Under the pieces are notes generated by a model. That model ran no database searches. It saw only the letters and a list, made by a program, of their open reading frames with translations, and had not been told where the DNA came from. From Falsiroseomonas frigidaquae (GTDB taxonomy: Bacteria; Pseudomonadota; Alphaproteobacteria; Acetobacterales; Acetobacteraceae), in NCBI RefSeq assembly GCF_012163145.1, contig NZ_JAAVTX010000001.1:124001-188000 (forward strand): a DNA stretch of 64,000 bases, read 5' to 3'. Shown in pieces: positions 8,526-16,600 of this stretch (the stretch's first letter is position 1; each line of letters starts with the position of its first letter). A program made the position numbers and the translations under genes.

Positions 8526-9233
8526 TCAGGCCGCCGCGTTCCGCTCCGCGGTGGCGCCCACGATGCGCCCATCCTCCATCGCCACCACGCGATCGGCGAT
8601 GTCGAGGATGCGCGGGTCGTGCGTGACCAGCAGGATCGGCACGCCGCGCGACTTGGCGAGGTGGCGCAGCAGCATCACCACCTCATGCCCGCTCGCCTTG
8701 TCCAGCGCCGCGGTGGGCTCGTCCGCCAGCACCAGGCCGGGCTCCGCCGCCAATGCGCGGGCGACCGAGACGCGCTGGCGCTGGCCGCCGGAAAGCTGGG
8801 CGGGCAGCTTGTCCAGATGCTCCGCCAGCCCGACCTGCCCCAGCAGTTCGGCCGCGCGGTCCAGCCGCTGGCGCTCCCCCAATGCCGCATCCTGCTCCAG
8901 CGCCATCGCCACATTCTGCCGCGCGGTCAGGAAGCCCAGCAGGTTGTGGTTCTGGAAGATGAAGCCGATGTTGCGGCGCAGGCGGACGCGAACCGATTCC
9001 GGCGCACCCTTCAGCTCCTGCCCCAGCACCCGGGCGCTGCCGTCCTGCATCGCGCGCAGCGCGCCGATCAGCGTCAGCAGCGTGGTCTTGCCGCTGCCGG
9101 AGGGTCCGGTCAGCAGCACGATCTCGCCCGGTGCCACGGTCAGGTCCACGTCCCGCAGCACGGCCTTGCGAAGCTCGCCCTCGCCATAGGCGAAGGTGAT
9201 GCCGCGCAGCAGGACGGGTGCTTCAGCCGGCAT
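8526..9233 (-). CDS. devA: DevA-type ABC exporter ATP-binding protein
   Basis: A 235-residue ABC ATPase of the DevA/LolD/MacB class. Walker A is GPSGSGKTT, the signature is LSGGQRQRV, Walker B is LVLADEPTAALD, and the switch histidine is in LLVTHDP. It is the last gene of a tetR-devB-devC-devA operon. Its ATG shares one base with the devC stop (TGATG at 9231-9235). It powers, with DevC, export of an unknown substrate (lipid, peptide or drug) across the envelope through the DevB adaptor. The start at MPAEAP is chosen from the overlap. Confidence 0.92.
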   Translation of the reverse strand: MPAEAPVLLRGITFAYGEGELRKAVLRDVDLTVAPGEIVLLTGPSGSGKTTLLTLIGALRAMQDGSARVLGQELKGAPESVRVRLRRNIGFIFQNHNLLGFLTARQNVAMALEQDAALGERQRLDRAAELLGQVGLAEHLDKLPAQLSGGQRQRVSVARALAAEPGLVLADEPTAALDKASGHEVVMLLRHLAKSRGVPILLVTHDPRILDIADRVVAMEDGRIVGATAERNAAA

Positions 9234-10456
9234 CAGAACATGTCCGCAGGGTTGGCATCGCGCAGCTTCCGCATCGCCAGCAGCCCGGCCACCGCGCACA
9301 TGGTGAAGATCATCGCGAAGACGGTGCCGGCGCGCGCCAGGTCCATCGCCAGCGGCAGGAAGGTGGCGCTGCCCACCAGATCATACAGCAGGGCGGAGAC
9401 CAGGAAGCCCGGCACGAACCCCGCCACCGCCAGGATCAGCGCCGCGCCCAGCACCACCTGGCCGAGATAGCCGTTGGAATAGCCCATGGCCTTCAGCGTG
9501 GCGTATTCCTTCAGATGGCCGGCGATGTCGCTGAACAGGATCTGGTAGACGATGACCATGCCGACAACGAGGCCCATCAGGCTGCCGAAGGAGAAGATGA
9601 AGCCGATCGGCGTCGTATCCTCCCAGTAGGATCGCTCATGGGCGATGAGCTGCGCCTGGGTCAGCACCATCGCATCCGCCGGCAGCAGGGCCCGCAGCTT
9701 CGCCTGCGCGGCGAGGACATCGGCACCGGGCCGCAGGCGGATCGCCACCAGGTCGATGGAGGAAAGCAGCCTTTCCTTCACCACGCGGCGGAAATTCACG
9801 TCCGACAGCACGATGTTGCCATCCGCGCCGAAGGACGGCCCGATCTCGATCAGCCCGACCACCTCCATGTCCCGGTTGCCGACCTGCACCTCGAACGGCC
9901 CGCGTTCCGCCAGCATCTGCGGCACCGGGCCGAATTCGGGGCGGGATCGCTGGTCGAAGGCCATGGTATCGGCGCGCTTCAGCCGGTCCAGCAGCGGCGC
10001 CAGGCCGGGAAAATCCACCACCCCCGCATCGGTGTCCACGCCAACGAGCTGGATGGCACGGCGGGTGCCGTTCTCCGGGTTCCGCCAGGTGGCCTGGGCC
10101 AGGTAGATCGGCACGGCACGCTCCACCTCCGGCAGCGCCAGCACCTGCCAGGCGCGCACCCGCGGCATCGGCTCCGACCGGAAGCTGGCGGTGGTCAGCG
10201 GGTGCATCAGGAACAGGTCGCCGCGCATCGCGCCGATCAGCGCCGTGGCACTGTCGAACAGCGCGGCACGGAAGCCGAGCTGCATGAAGACCAGCACGCA
10301 GGCGAACATGACGCCGGCGATGGCGGAGGCCAGCCGCGCCTTCTCCGACCACAATTGCCGCCAGGCCAGGCGCACCGCCAGCAGCGCGGAGGCCGCGAGC
10401 CCGGGCGCGCGCCGCGGCGCGAGGGCGATGCTGGCGCCAAGGGCCGGGGCGCTCAT
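9233..10456 (-). CDS. devC: DevC-type ABC exporter permease
   Basis: A 407-residue inner-membrane permease of the FtsX/MacB superfamily, DevC subfamily. There is one membrane segment after a basic N-terminus (about 44-65), a large periplasmic domain (about 70-275), then three membrane segments, the first being GFIFSFGSLMGLVVGMVIVY. The C-terminal coupling region has EYATLKAMGYSNGYL, characteristic of this class. It overlaps devB by four bases and devA by one, so the three are translationally coupled. Substrate unknown. Confidence 0.92.
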   Translation of the reverse strand: MSAPALGASIALAPRRAPGLAASALLAVRLAWRQLWSEKARLASAIAGVMFACVLVFMQLGFRAALFDSATALIGAMRGDLFLMHPLTTASFRSEPMPRVRAWQVLALPEVERAVPIYLAQATWRNPENGTRRAIQLVGVDTDAGVVDFPGLAPLLDRLKRADTMAFDQRSRPEFGPVPQMLAERGPFEVQVGNRDMEVVGLIEIGPSFGADGNIVLSDVNFRRVVKERLLSSIDLVAIRLRPGADVLAAQAKLRALLPADAMVLTQAQLIAHERSYWEDTTPIGFIFSFGSLMGLVVGMVIVYQILFSDIAGHLKEYATLKAMGYSNGYLGQVVLGAALILAVAGFVPGFLVSALLYDLVGSATFLPLAMDLARAGTVFAMIFTMCAVAGLLAMRKLRDANPADMF

Positions 10457-11487
10457 GGCCGGATCGCCACCTGCACCTGCATGTTGGAGCGCCGCGCCAG
10501 CGTCGCCACGCCTTCCGCCGCCAATGTCAGCCGCACTTCCACCGTCCGCGCATCGACGGCGGCGACGGGATCGGTGCCCGCCTGGGTGGTGCGGCGCACC
10601 TGCCAGCCGATCTCGCGCACCGTCGCGGCGAAGCGCTGCGGCTCGCCGGGCACCACCACCTCGGCCGGGGCGCCCTGGCGCAGGCGTGGCAGGTCGGTCT
10701 CGAACACCTCCGCCACCACGTCCATCGCCGTCAGGTCGGCCATTTCCAGCACGCCGTCACTGCCCACCGCTTCCCCCGCACGGGTCAGCACGCGCAGCAC
10801 GGTGCCGTCGATCGGCGCGCGCAGCCGGGCCATGGCGGCTTCCGCGCGGGCACGGGCAACGGCGGCCTCGGCGGCGGTGTATTCAGCCTCGGCGAGCGCG
10901 AGGTCCTCGGGGCGCGGGCTGAGCAGCGTGTCGAGCGCGGCCTCGGCTTCCGCCCGCTCGGCGCGGGCCTGGTTGGCGGAGAAGCGGGTGCGTTCCGCGG
11001 TGGCCTCGGCGCCGGCGCCGCTGCGTTGCAGGCGCTCCGCCCGCTCCGCCTCCCGCCGCGCGCTGGCCTCGGCGTTGCGCAGCGCCTCCACCCTGGCGCG
11101 CTGGGCGGCGACCTCGCTGGCGCGGCCGGCGGCGCGGGTGCGGGCCAGGCGCGCGGCGGATTGGGCGAGCTGCGCCTCCGCCTGCGCCAGGGCGGCGTCC
11201 TTCAGCGCGGCGTCGTGGAATTCGGCGACCACCTGGCCGGCGCGGACCGCATCGCCTTCCGCCACCAGCAATCGGGCGATGCGCGTACCCTCCACCCCGC
11301 CGGCCGGCGCCAGGCGGCGGATGCGGGAGGCAGGTTCCACCCGGCCGAGCGCGCCTACCCCGGCCGGGCCGGTCGCCGCGGTAGCCGGCGCGGATGCGGG
11401 CTCGGCGGCGCTGCCCAGCATCCACCAGGCTCCTGCGGCCAGGACCAGCAGCAGCAGGCCGCCGGCGAGCATGCGCGTGCGGGTCAT
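10453..11487 (-). CDS. devB: DevB-type periplasmic adaptor (HlyD/membrane fusion) subunit
   Basis: A 344-residue membrane fusion protein. An N-terminal membrane anchor (TRMLAGGLLLLVLAAGAWWM) is followed by a lipoyl/barrel half (VGALGRVEPASRIRRLAPAG), a long alanine- and arginine-rich alpha-helical hairpin (about 115-225), and a beta-barrel region with RLRAPIDGTVL and VAEVFETDLPRLRQG. It would connect the DevAC exporter to an outer-membrane channel; no TolC gene lies nearby. The start at 11487 gives an ATGA overlap with the tetR gene. Confidence 0.9.
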   Translation of the reverse strand: MTRTRMLAGGLLLLVLAAGAWWMLGSAAEPASAPATAATGPAGVGALGRVEPASRIRRLAPAGGVEGTRIARLLVAEGDAVRAGQVVAEFHDAALKDAALAQAEAQLAQSAARLARTRAAGRASEVAAQRARVEALRNAEASARREAERAERLQRSGAGAEATAERTRFSANQARAERAEAEAALDTLLSPRPEDLALAEAEYTAAEAAVARARAEAAMARLRAPIDGTVLRVLTRAGEAVGSDGVLEMADLTAMDVVAEVFETDLPRLRQGAPAEVVVPGEPQRFAATVREIGWQVRRTTQAGTDPVAAVDARTVEVRLTLAAEGVATLARRSNMQVQVAIRP

Positions 11488-12044
11488 GGCGAGGTCTCCA
11501 GCAGCCGCTCCAGCGCCGCGCGCAGGTCGGTCAGTTCCGCCCGGTCCAGGGTGTAGAGGCCGAAGACATGCCCCATGAACAGCCCGTCGGTGGCGCACAT
11601 GATGGCCTGGCCCGCCCCCGGCGCCAGCCCGTCCGTGGCGATGGCGGCGCGCATGCCCGCGAAGACCGCGCGCACCGGGTCGAGCAGCACCGGGTCGTGG
11701 TGGAAGGCGGCCAGGAACACCGCGGCGGCGCGGTCCTGCAATTCGCAGGCGGCGATCGGTTCGTTGAAGGCCCAGGCCAGCATGGCCCGGGCGGCGCGGC
11801 CGGCGCCTTCGGGCTGCGCGGCGACGGCGGCCGCGAAATCCGCCTGCATCGCGGTGGCCAGCCGGCCGAGCATGCCGCTCAGCAGCGCCTCCTTCGAGGC
11901 GAAATGGTACAGCAGCCCGCCCTTGGAAATGCCCGCGTCGCGCGCCGCCGCCTCCAGCGTCAGGGCTGGCACGCCGCGCGACTGCACGATCGCCTCGGCA
12001 GCATCGAGGATGCGGGTGCGGGAATCAGCATGCGAATCAACCAT
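11484..12044 (-). CDS. TetR-family transcriptional regulator of the devBCA operon
   Basis: A 186-residue one-component repressor. The helix-turn-helix is at about 25-50 (LEAAARDAGISKGGLLYHFASKEAL); the rest is the ligand-binding/dimer domain with a TetR_C-like profile. It is the first gene of the operon and ends in a 4-base overlap with devB. A perfect 14-bp palindrome lies 14 bp upstream of its start codon, inside the predicted promoter, which argues for autorepression of the whole exporter operon relieved by an unknown ligand. Confidence 0.92.
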   Translation of the reverse strand: MVDSHADSRTRILDAAEAIVQSRGVPALTLEAAARDAGISKGGLLYHFASKEALLSGMLGRLATAMQADFAAAVAAQPEGAGRAARAMLAWAFNEPIAACELQDRAAAVFLAAFHHDPVLLDPVRAVFAGMRAAIATDGLAPGAGQAIMCATDGLFMGHVFGLYTLDRAELTDLRAALERLLETSP

Positions 12045-12050
12045 ACGTGC

Positions 12051-12078
12051 TAACTATACCGTCCGGACGGTTTTTCAA
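12051..12078 (-). promoter_or_regulatory. tetR-devBCA promoter with embedded TetR operator
   Basis: On the minus strand TTGAAA (12078-12073) and TAGTTA (12056-12051), 16 bp apart, form a plausible promoter. Between them lies the perfect palindrome ACCGTCCGGACGGT (12058-12071), a typical TetR-family operator size and position. The -10 box ends only six bases before the ATG at 12044, so the transcript may be nearly or fully leaderless. Confidence 0.7.
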
Positions 12079-12099
12079 CGGCCCGAAGATGAAGCCCGT

Positions 12100-13842
12100 T
12101 CAGCCGATTTCGGGAAGCTGGCGCCGGCGCAGCACGTCCACCGTGGCCTGCGCGGTGCTGGCGGCGATCCCCAGGCGCTGCATGGCGAAATCGGCCATGC
12201 CGAGAGCGATCTCGCGTTCGCCCATCATCACCAGCCCGACCTCCGCCTCCGCCTCCAGCCAGCTTGTCTCCGTCTCCGAATGGCTGCGGACCACGGTCTG
12301 GATGGCGGGATTGGCCTGGCGGGCCAGGCGCAGCACCTCCCGCGCCTCCAGCGCGCCGGGCAGCGCCAGGATCAGGATGCGGGCGCGTTCGGGATGCGCG
12401 GCGGCGAAGACCTCCGGCCGCGTCGCATCGCCCCAGATGGCGGGGATGCCCTCCGCCGTCAGGCGCTCGACCGCGGCGCGGTTCTCCTCCATCACGATCA
12501 GCGGCAGGTGGTGGCGGCGCAGCGCACCGATCACGGTGGCGCCGACGCGCCCGGCGCCGACGACGATGGCGTGCTGCTCGATCAGTGGCCAGGGCGCCGG
12601 CGCCGGCCCGGCGGGCTTCGCCGGCCTTGGGCGCTGCGCGGCCCGATGCGCCATGTGGCGTTCCAGCCTGGGGGCCAGCGCCTCCGCCGCCTTCAGCAGC
12701 AGGGGGGTGGCGATGATGCTGCCGATCGCGGCCATCAGCACCGGGCCGCGCACCGTATCCGGCAGCAGGCCCTGGCGGATCGAGACCTCGGTCAGCAGGA
12801 AGGAGAATTCGCCGATCTGCGACAGGCCGGCCGCCACCAGCAGCGCGAGGCGCGGCGCCACGCCGAAGGCCAGCAGCAGCACCAGCACGCTGCCGCCGAT
12901 CGCCAGCATGACGGAGAGGGTGGCGGCGAAGGCGGCCAGCGGCTGCCCCGCCACCTGGGACAGATCCAGCAGCAGCCCGACCGAGACGAAGAAGATGGCG
13001 GAGAAGATGCGCGTCAGCGGCGTGGCTTCCGCCGCCGCCTGGTGGCCGACATCGCTCTCCCCCAGCAGCACGCCGGCAAAGAAGGCGCCGAGTGCGAAGG
13101 ACACCCCGAACAGGGAGGAGGCGAGCACCGCCACGCCCAGCGCGGCGGCCAGCACCGCCAGGGTGAACAACTCCCGCGACCCGCCACGGGCGACGCGGGT
13201 CAGCGCCCAGGGCAGCGCGCGGCGGCCGACCAGCACCATCAGCAGCACGAAAGCGGCGAGCGACAGGGCGGCCTGGCCCAGCCCCCACAGAAGGGCGCCC
13301 GCGCCCGCCCCGGCACCGCCGGCGAGTGCCGGCAGCAGCACCAGGGCGAAGACCACGACCAAGTCCTGCATCACCAGCCAGCCGAGGGCCAGCCGGCCCG
13401 CCGCGCCGCCGAGCTTGCCGCGCTCCTCCAGCGATTTGGTGGCCACCGCGGTGGAGGAAATCGCCAGTGCCAGGCCAAAGGCGAAGGACACGCCGGGCGC
13501 CAGGCCGAGCAGCGCCTGGCCCACCAGCGCGCCGAAGCCGCAGGCCACCAGGATCTGCAGCACCGCGCCCGGCACCGCCACACGCCACACCGCCAGCAGG
13601 TCCGCCGCGCGGAAATGCAGCCCGATGCTGAACAGCAGCAGCGCCACGCCGATTTCCGCCATGGCGGAGACCATGCCGCGTTCCGCCACCGCACCGGGCA
13701 GGTAGGGCCCGATCAGCATGCCGGCGGCGATGTAGCCAATCAGCGCCGGCAGCCGCAGCAGGCGCGCGCCGGTGCCGAAGATGAAGGCGAGCAGGATGCA
13801 GGCGACGATGGTCGCCAGCATGGGGTCGGGTCCGTGCGGCAT
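12100..13842 (-). CDS. ybaL: YbaL/KefB-type monovalent cation:proton antiporter (CPA2)
   Basis: A 580-residue inner-membrane protein. The N-terminal Na+/H+ exchanger domain has about twelve hydrophobic segments (roughly 8-385), with GYIAAGMLIGPYLPG early and ALAISSTAVATKSLEERG in the core. The C-terminal RCK/TrkA-N nucleotide-binding domain starts at about 420 (HAIVVGAGRVGATVIGAL). The end of the protein lacks an evident TrkA-C domain. Such proteins exchange K+ or Na+ for protons under nucleotide or redox control. A second ATG at 13821 is possible. Confidence 0.88.
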   Translation of the reverse strand: MPHGPDPMLATIVACILLAFIFGTGARLLRLPALIGYIAAGMLIGPYLPGAVAERGMVSAMAEIGVALLLFSIGLHFRAADLLAVWRVAVPGAVLQILVACGFGALVGQALLGLAPGVSFAFGLALAISSTAVATKSLEERGKLGGAAGRLALGWLVMQDLVVVFALVLLPALAGGAGAGAGALLWGLGQAALSLAAFVLLMVLVGRRALPWALTRVARGGSRELFTLAVLAAALGVAVLASSLFGVSFALGAFFAGVLLGESDVGHQAAAEATPLTRIFSAIFFVSVGLLLDLSQVAGQPLAAFAATLSVMLAIGGSVLVLLLAFGVAPRLALLVAAGLSQIGEFSFLLTEVSIRQGLLPDTVRGPVLMAAIGSIIATPLLLKAAEALAPRLERHMAHRAAQRPRPAKPAGPAPAPWPLIEQHAIVVGAGRVGATVIGALRRHHLPLIVMEENRAAVERLTAEGIPAIWGDATRPEVFAAAHPERARILILALPGALEAREVLRLARQANPAIQTVVRSHSETETSWLEAEAEVGLVMMGEREIALGMADFAMQRLGIAASTAQATVDVLRRRQLPEIG

Positions 13843-13860
13843 GGCAACAGCATAGGCCCC

Positions 13861-13934
13861 CGGCGGGACGCCGAACAGGATGCGGCGGGACGCCGAACAG
13901 GATGCGGCGGGACGCCGAACGGGGCACGGCGGGA
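13861..13934. repeat. 22-bp tandem repeat (about 3.3 copies) in a divergent promoter region
   Basis: Units start at 13861, 13883 and 13905. The first two are identical (CGGCGGGACGCCGAACAGGA then TG), the third matches over 16 bases, and a fourth fragment begins at 13927. They fill the gap between the minus-strand antiporter and the plus-strand hydrolase. The 22-bp period is about two helical turns, so copies face the same side of the DNA; whether they bind a regulator is unknown. Confidence 0.9.
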
Positions 13935-13994
13935 TGCCTGAGCTGCACGCCGCGGTACGGCCGGTGGTTGATGCCGCAGGCGCGCCTTGCCACC

Positions 13995-14813
13995 ATGCGC
14001 CGGATGCGCGCCCCCGATCCCTTCGAGATGAACTTCGCCCGCGGCACCATGCTCGCCTGGGACCCGCCCGCGCCGCGCCCGGATGCGCCCGCGCTGGTGC
14101 TGCTGCACGGCGCGGCCTGCGGCGCCTGGGTCTGGGCGGAGGGTTTCGCAGGGAGGCTCGCGGCCGCCGGCCATGCGGTCTTCGCGCCGGGCTTCAGCGC
14201 CCAGCGCAACGGCGCCCCCGCCGGGCTCGGCGACTACGCGGCGGATGCCCGGGCGGCGATCGATTCGCTGCATCGCCGCGTGGTGCTGGTCGGGCATTCG
14301 CTCGGCGGGCTGGTGGCACAACGGCTGCTGGATGCGCCGGAGGTGGCGGGCCTGATCCTGCTGGCCCCGGCGCCACCGGAGGGCCTCGCCTGGGCCAATT
14401 GGCGCCTCGCCATGGCCGACCCGCCGCTGTGGCGCGCCGTGGCCCGGATGACGGAGGCCGGCGGCACGGCGGCGGAGGCGGCGGTGCTGCGCCGCGCGCT
14501 GTTCGGGCCGGGCATGCCGGAGGCGCTGGCGCTGCACCATCTGTCCCGCATGGGCCGGGAAAGCCGCGTGGCGCTGCTGGAGGCGCAGGCGCCGCAGCCG
14601 GTGCCGCCGGCCTGGAGCCTGGGCAAGCCGGCGGTGGTGTTCGGCGGCAGGCGGGACCCGCTGGTGCCGCCGGATGCCGTGGTCCGCACCGCCGCCTGGC
14701 ACGCCGCGCCCTTCGCGCTGCTCGATGGAATGGGCCATGCGATGATGCTCGACATGGGCTGGGAAGCCCTGGCGGATCGCCTGGCGGGATGGCTGGAGGA
14801 AAGCTTCAAGTGA
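13995..14813 (+). CDS. Alpha/beta hydrolase
   Basis: A 272-residue alpha/beta-hydrolase-fold protein. The oxyanion-loop block is LVLLHGAACGAWVW, the nucleophile elbow GHSLGG, the acid probably the aspartate in GGRRDPLVPP, and the base the histidine in GMGHAMMLD near the C-terminus. No signal peptide is evident, so it is cytoplasmic. It overlaps the following SDR gene by one base (TGATG), so the two are co-translated. The substrate is unknown. ATG codons at 13995 and 14004 are both plausible; neither has a strong ribosome-binding site. Confidence 0.82.
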   Translation: MRRMRAPDPFEMNFARGTMLAWDPPAPRPDAPALVLLHGAACGAWVWAEGFAGRLAAAGHAVFAPGFSAQRNGAPAGLGDYAADARAAIDSLHRRVVLVGHSLGGLVAQRLLDAPEVAGLILLAPAPPEGLAWANWRLAMADPPLWRAVARMTEAGGTAAEAAVLRRALFGPGMPEALALHHLSRMGRESRVALLEAQAPQPVPPAWSLGKPAVVFGGRRDPLVPPDAVVRTAAWHAAPFALLDGMGHAMMLDMGWEALADRLAGWLEESFK

Positions 14814-15532
14814 TGGAAACGGTCCTGGTCACGGGCGGCTCGGGCGGCATCGGCCGCGCCATCGCGCGGCGCGCGGCGGAGGCCGGCTGGCGCGTGGTGA
14901 ACCTCGATCTGCGCCCGCCGGAGAGCCCCCTGCCCGCCGAAGATTTTCTGGAGTGCGACTTCGCTGACCTGGACGCCACGCGGATGGTGCTGGCGCAGGT
15001 CGCGGACCGGCACGCGCCGACGCGGCTGGTGAACAATGTGGGCGTGGTGAAGCCGGCCTCGCTGGAGGAGACCTCGGTCGAGGACCTGGCGACGGTGACG
15101 GACGTCAACCTGCGCAGCGCGGTGCTGGCGGCGCAGGCGCTGCTGCCGGCGATGCGCGCGGCGGGGTCCGGACGCATCGTCAACATCGCCTCCCGCGCCG
15201 CGCTCGGGAAGGAGTTGCGGACTGCCTATGGCGCCAGCAAGGCCGGGCTGATCGGCCTGGCACGGACCTGGGCGCTGGAACTGGCGGCGGACGGCATCAC
15301 GGTGAACGCCATCGGCCCGGGACCGATCGCGACGGAGTTGTTCAAGCGCGCCAACCCGGACAACAGCCCGCGCACCCGCGCAATCATCGAGGGCGTGCCG
15401 GTGAAGCGGCTCGGCACGCCGGAGGATGTGGCCAATGCCGTGCAGTTCTTCCTGGACGATCGCAGCGGCTTCGTGACGGGACAGGTTCTGTATGTCTGCG
15501 GCGGGCTGACGGTGGGGCTGGCGCCGATCTGA
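14813..15532 (+). CDS. Short-chain dehydrogenase/reductase
   Basis: A 239-residue classical SDR. The cofactor loop is TGGSGGIG near residue 8; an aspartate after the second strand (VVNLDLR) suggests NAD(H) preference. NNVGV replaces the more usual NNAG. The catalytic set is serine in NIASRAAL and YGASK. The C-terminal GFVTGQVLYVCGG is typical. GGAGGAAAG about ten bases upstream of the ATG gives a good ribosome-binding site, and the start overlaps the hydrolase stop. Probably a hydroxyacid or alcohol dehydrogenase acting with the hydrolase. Confidence 0.9.
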   Translation: METVLVTGGSGGIGRAIARRAAEAGWRVVNLDLRPPESPLPAEDFLECDFADLDATRMVLAQVADRHAPTRLVNNVGVVKPASLEETSVEDLATVTDVNLRSAVLAAQALLPAMRAAGSGRIVNIASRAALGKELRTAYGASKAGLIGLARTWALELAADGITVNAIGPGPIATELFKRANPDNSPRTRAIIEGVPVKRLGTPEDVANAVQFFLDDRSGFVTGQVLYVCGGLTVGLAPI

Positions 15533-15542
15533 TGGCGCCCTT

Positions 15543-15572
15543 CTGATGTCACGCCGGCTGATGTCACGCCGG
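15543..15572. repeat. 15-bp perfect tandem duplication
   Basis: CTGATGTCACGCCGG occurs twice head to tail (15543-15557 and 15558-15572) just after the SDR stop codon. Apart from this duplication the gap to 15811 shows nothing I recognise. Confidence 0.9.
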
Positions 15573-15810
15573 GCGCCGCGGGACAGCGCGATGCAGCATC
15601 CCGGAACCGGCCTCGGCCGGAGGATGTGGGTTGACAGGACGCCGCGGCGCCGGCCTGATCCGCGCATGAACCGCACCGCCAGCCCCAGCCGGTATTACGC
15701 GCCGCTCCCATAGCGGCCGGGTGCTTCATGTTCCCTCAACCGCCTCGTCCCTGGCGGTTGCGATCCACGAACAACCTCCAGCCGTCGAAGCGCCCCATGG
15801 AGATCGCGCG

Positions 15811-16593
15811 ATGATGGAGTTGTCCGGCGGCGTGGCCCAGGCCAGCCATGTCTTGGAAATTCCCGAACTGGGCCTGATCGGCTTCGGTGCCTTCGGCCGG
15901 CTGATGGCGCGCCACCTGCAGCCGTATTTCCGCCTGCTGGCGCATGACAGCGCCGAGGCGCCCGCACCCGCGGAGGGTGTGACCTTCACCGACCTGGCGA
16001 GGGCGGCAGCCTGCCCGGTGGTGGTCCTGGCGGTACCGGTGGACCAGCTTCCCGCGGTCATCGCGGCGCTGCGGCCACATCTGCGGCCCGGCACGGTGGT
16101 GGTGGATGTCGGCTCGGTGAAGGTGAGGCCCACCGAGGCCATGCTGGCGGGGTTGCCGCCGGATGTGGAGATCGTCGGCACCCATCCGCTGTTCGGCCCG
16201 CAAAGCGCACGGCAGGGCATCGCCGGGCTGAAGCTGGCGCTCTGCCCGATCCGCGGTCGCAGCGCCTTCCGCATCGGTGCCTTCCTGCGGCGCGTGCTGC
16301 GGCTGCGCGTGGTGCTGACGACGCCCGAGGCGCATGACCGGGAGATGGCGGTGGCGCAGGGCCTGACCCATCTCATCGCCGCCGTGCTGGTAAGGATGGA
16401 GCCGCTGCCCACCCGCATGACGACGCGGAGCTTCGGCCTTCTGATGCAGGCGGTCGGCATGGTGCGGCACGACCCGCCCGGCGTCTTCGACGCGATCGAG
16501 CGGGCCAACCCCTATGCCGCCGAGGTCCGCGCCCGGTTCCTGGACCTGACGGCGGAGATGGGCCGGGCGCTGGCGCACCCGGCCGAGGGCTGA
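15811..16593 (+). CDS. Prephenate dehydrogenase-like (TyrA-type) protein
   Basis: A 260-residue NAD(P)-dependent dehydrogenase of the TyrA family. The Rossmann loop is LGLIGFGAFGRLMARHL, VLAVPVDQLP follows, and the family-specific VGTHPLFGPQSA carries the conserved histidine. TyrA makes 4-hydroxyphenylpyruvate from prephenate; the protein is shorter than full TyrA and lacks an ACT domain, so it may be a single-domain TyrA or a relative with another substrate. The start at 15811 has GGAGA about ten bases upstream; a GTG at 15721 would add 30 residues unlike the family. Confidence 0.78.
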   Translation: MMELSGGVAQASHVLEIPELGLIGFGAFGRLMARHLQPYFRLLAHDSAEAPAPAEGVTFTDLARAAACPVVVLAVPVDQLPAVIAALRPHLRPGTVVVDVGSVKVRPTEAMLAGLPPDVEIVGTHPLFGPQSARQGIAGLKLALCPIRGRSAFRIGAFLRRVLRLRVVLTTPEAHDREMAVAQGLTHLIAAVLVRMEPLPTRMTTRSFGLLMQAVGMVRHDPPGVFDAIERANPYAAEVRARFLDLTAEMGRALAHPAEG

Positions 16594-16600
16594 AGCGAGG

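Noticed and set aside
9218-11578. Open frame of 786 codons on the plus strand
   Set aside because: Antisense to devC and devB, which have clear family motifs and overlapping starts and stops.
13861-13934. CRISPR-like array
   Set aside because: The repeats are directly adjacent with no spacers, only about three copies, and there are no cas genes.
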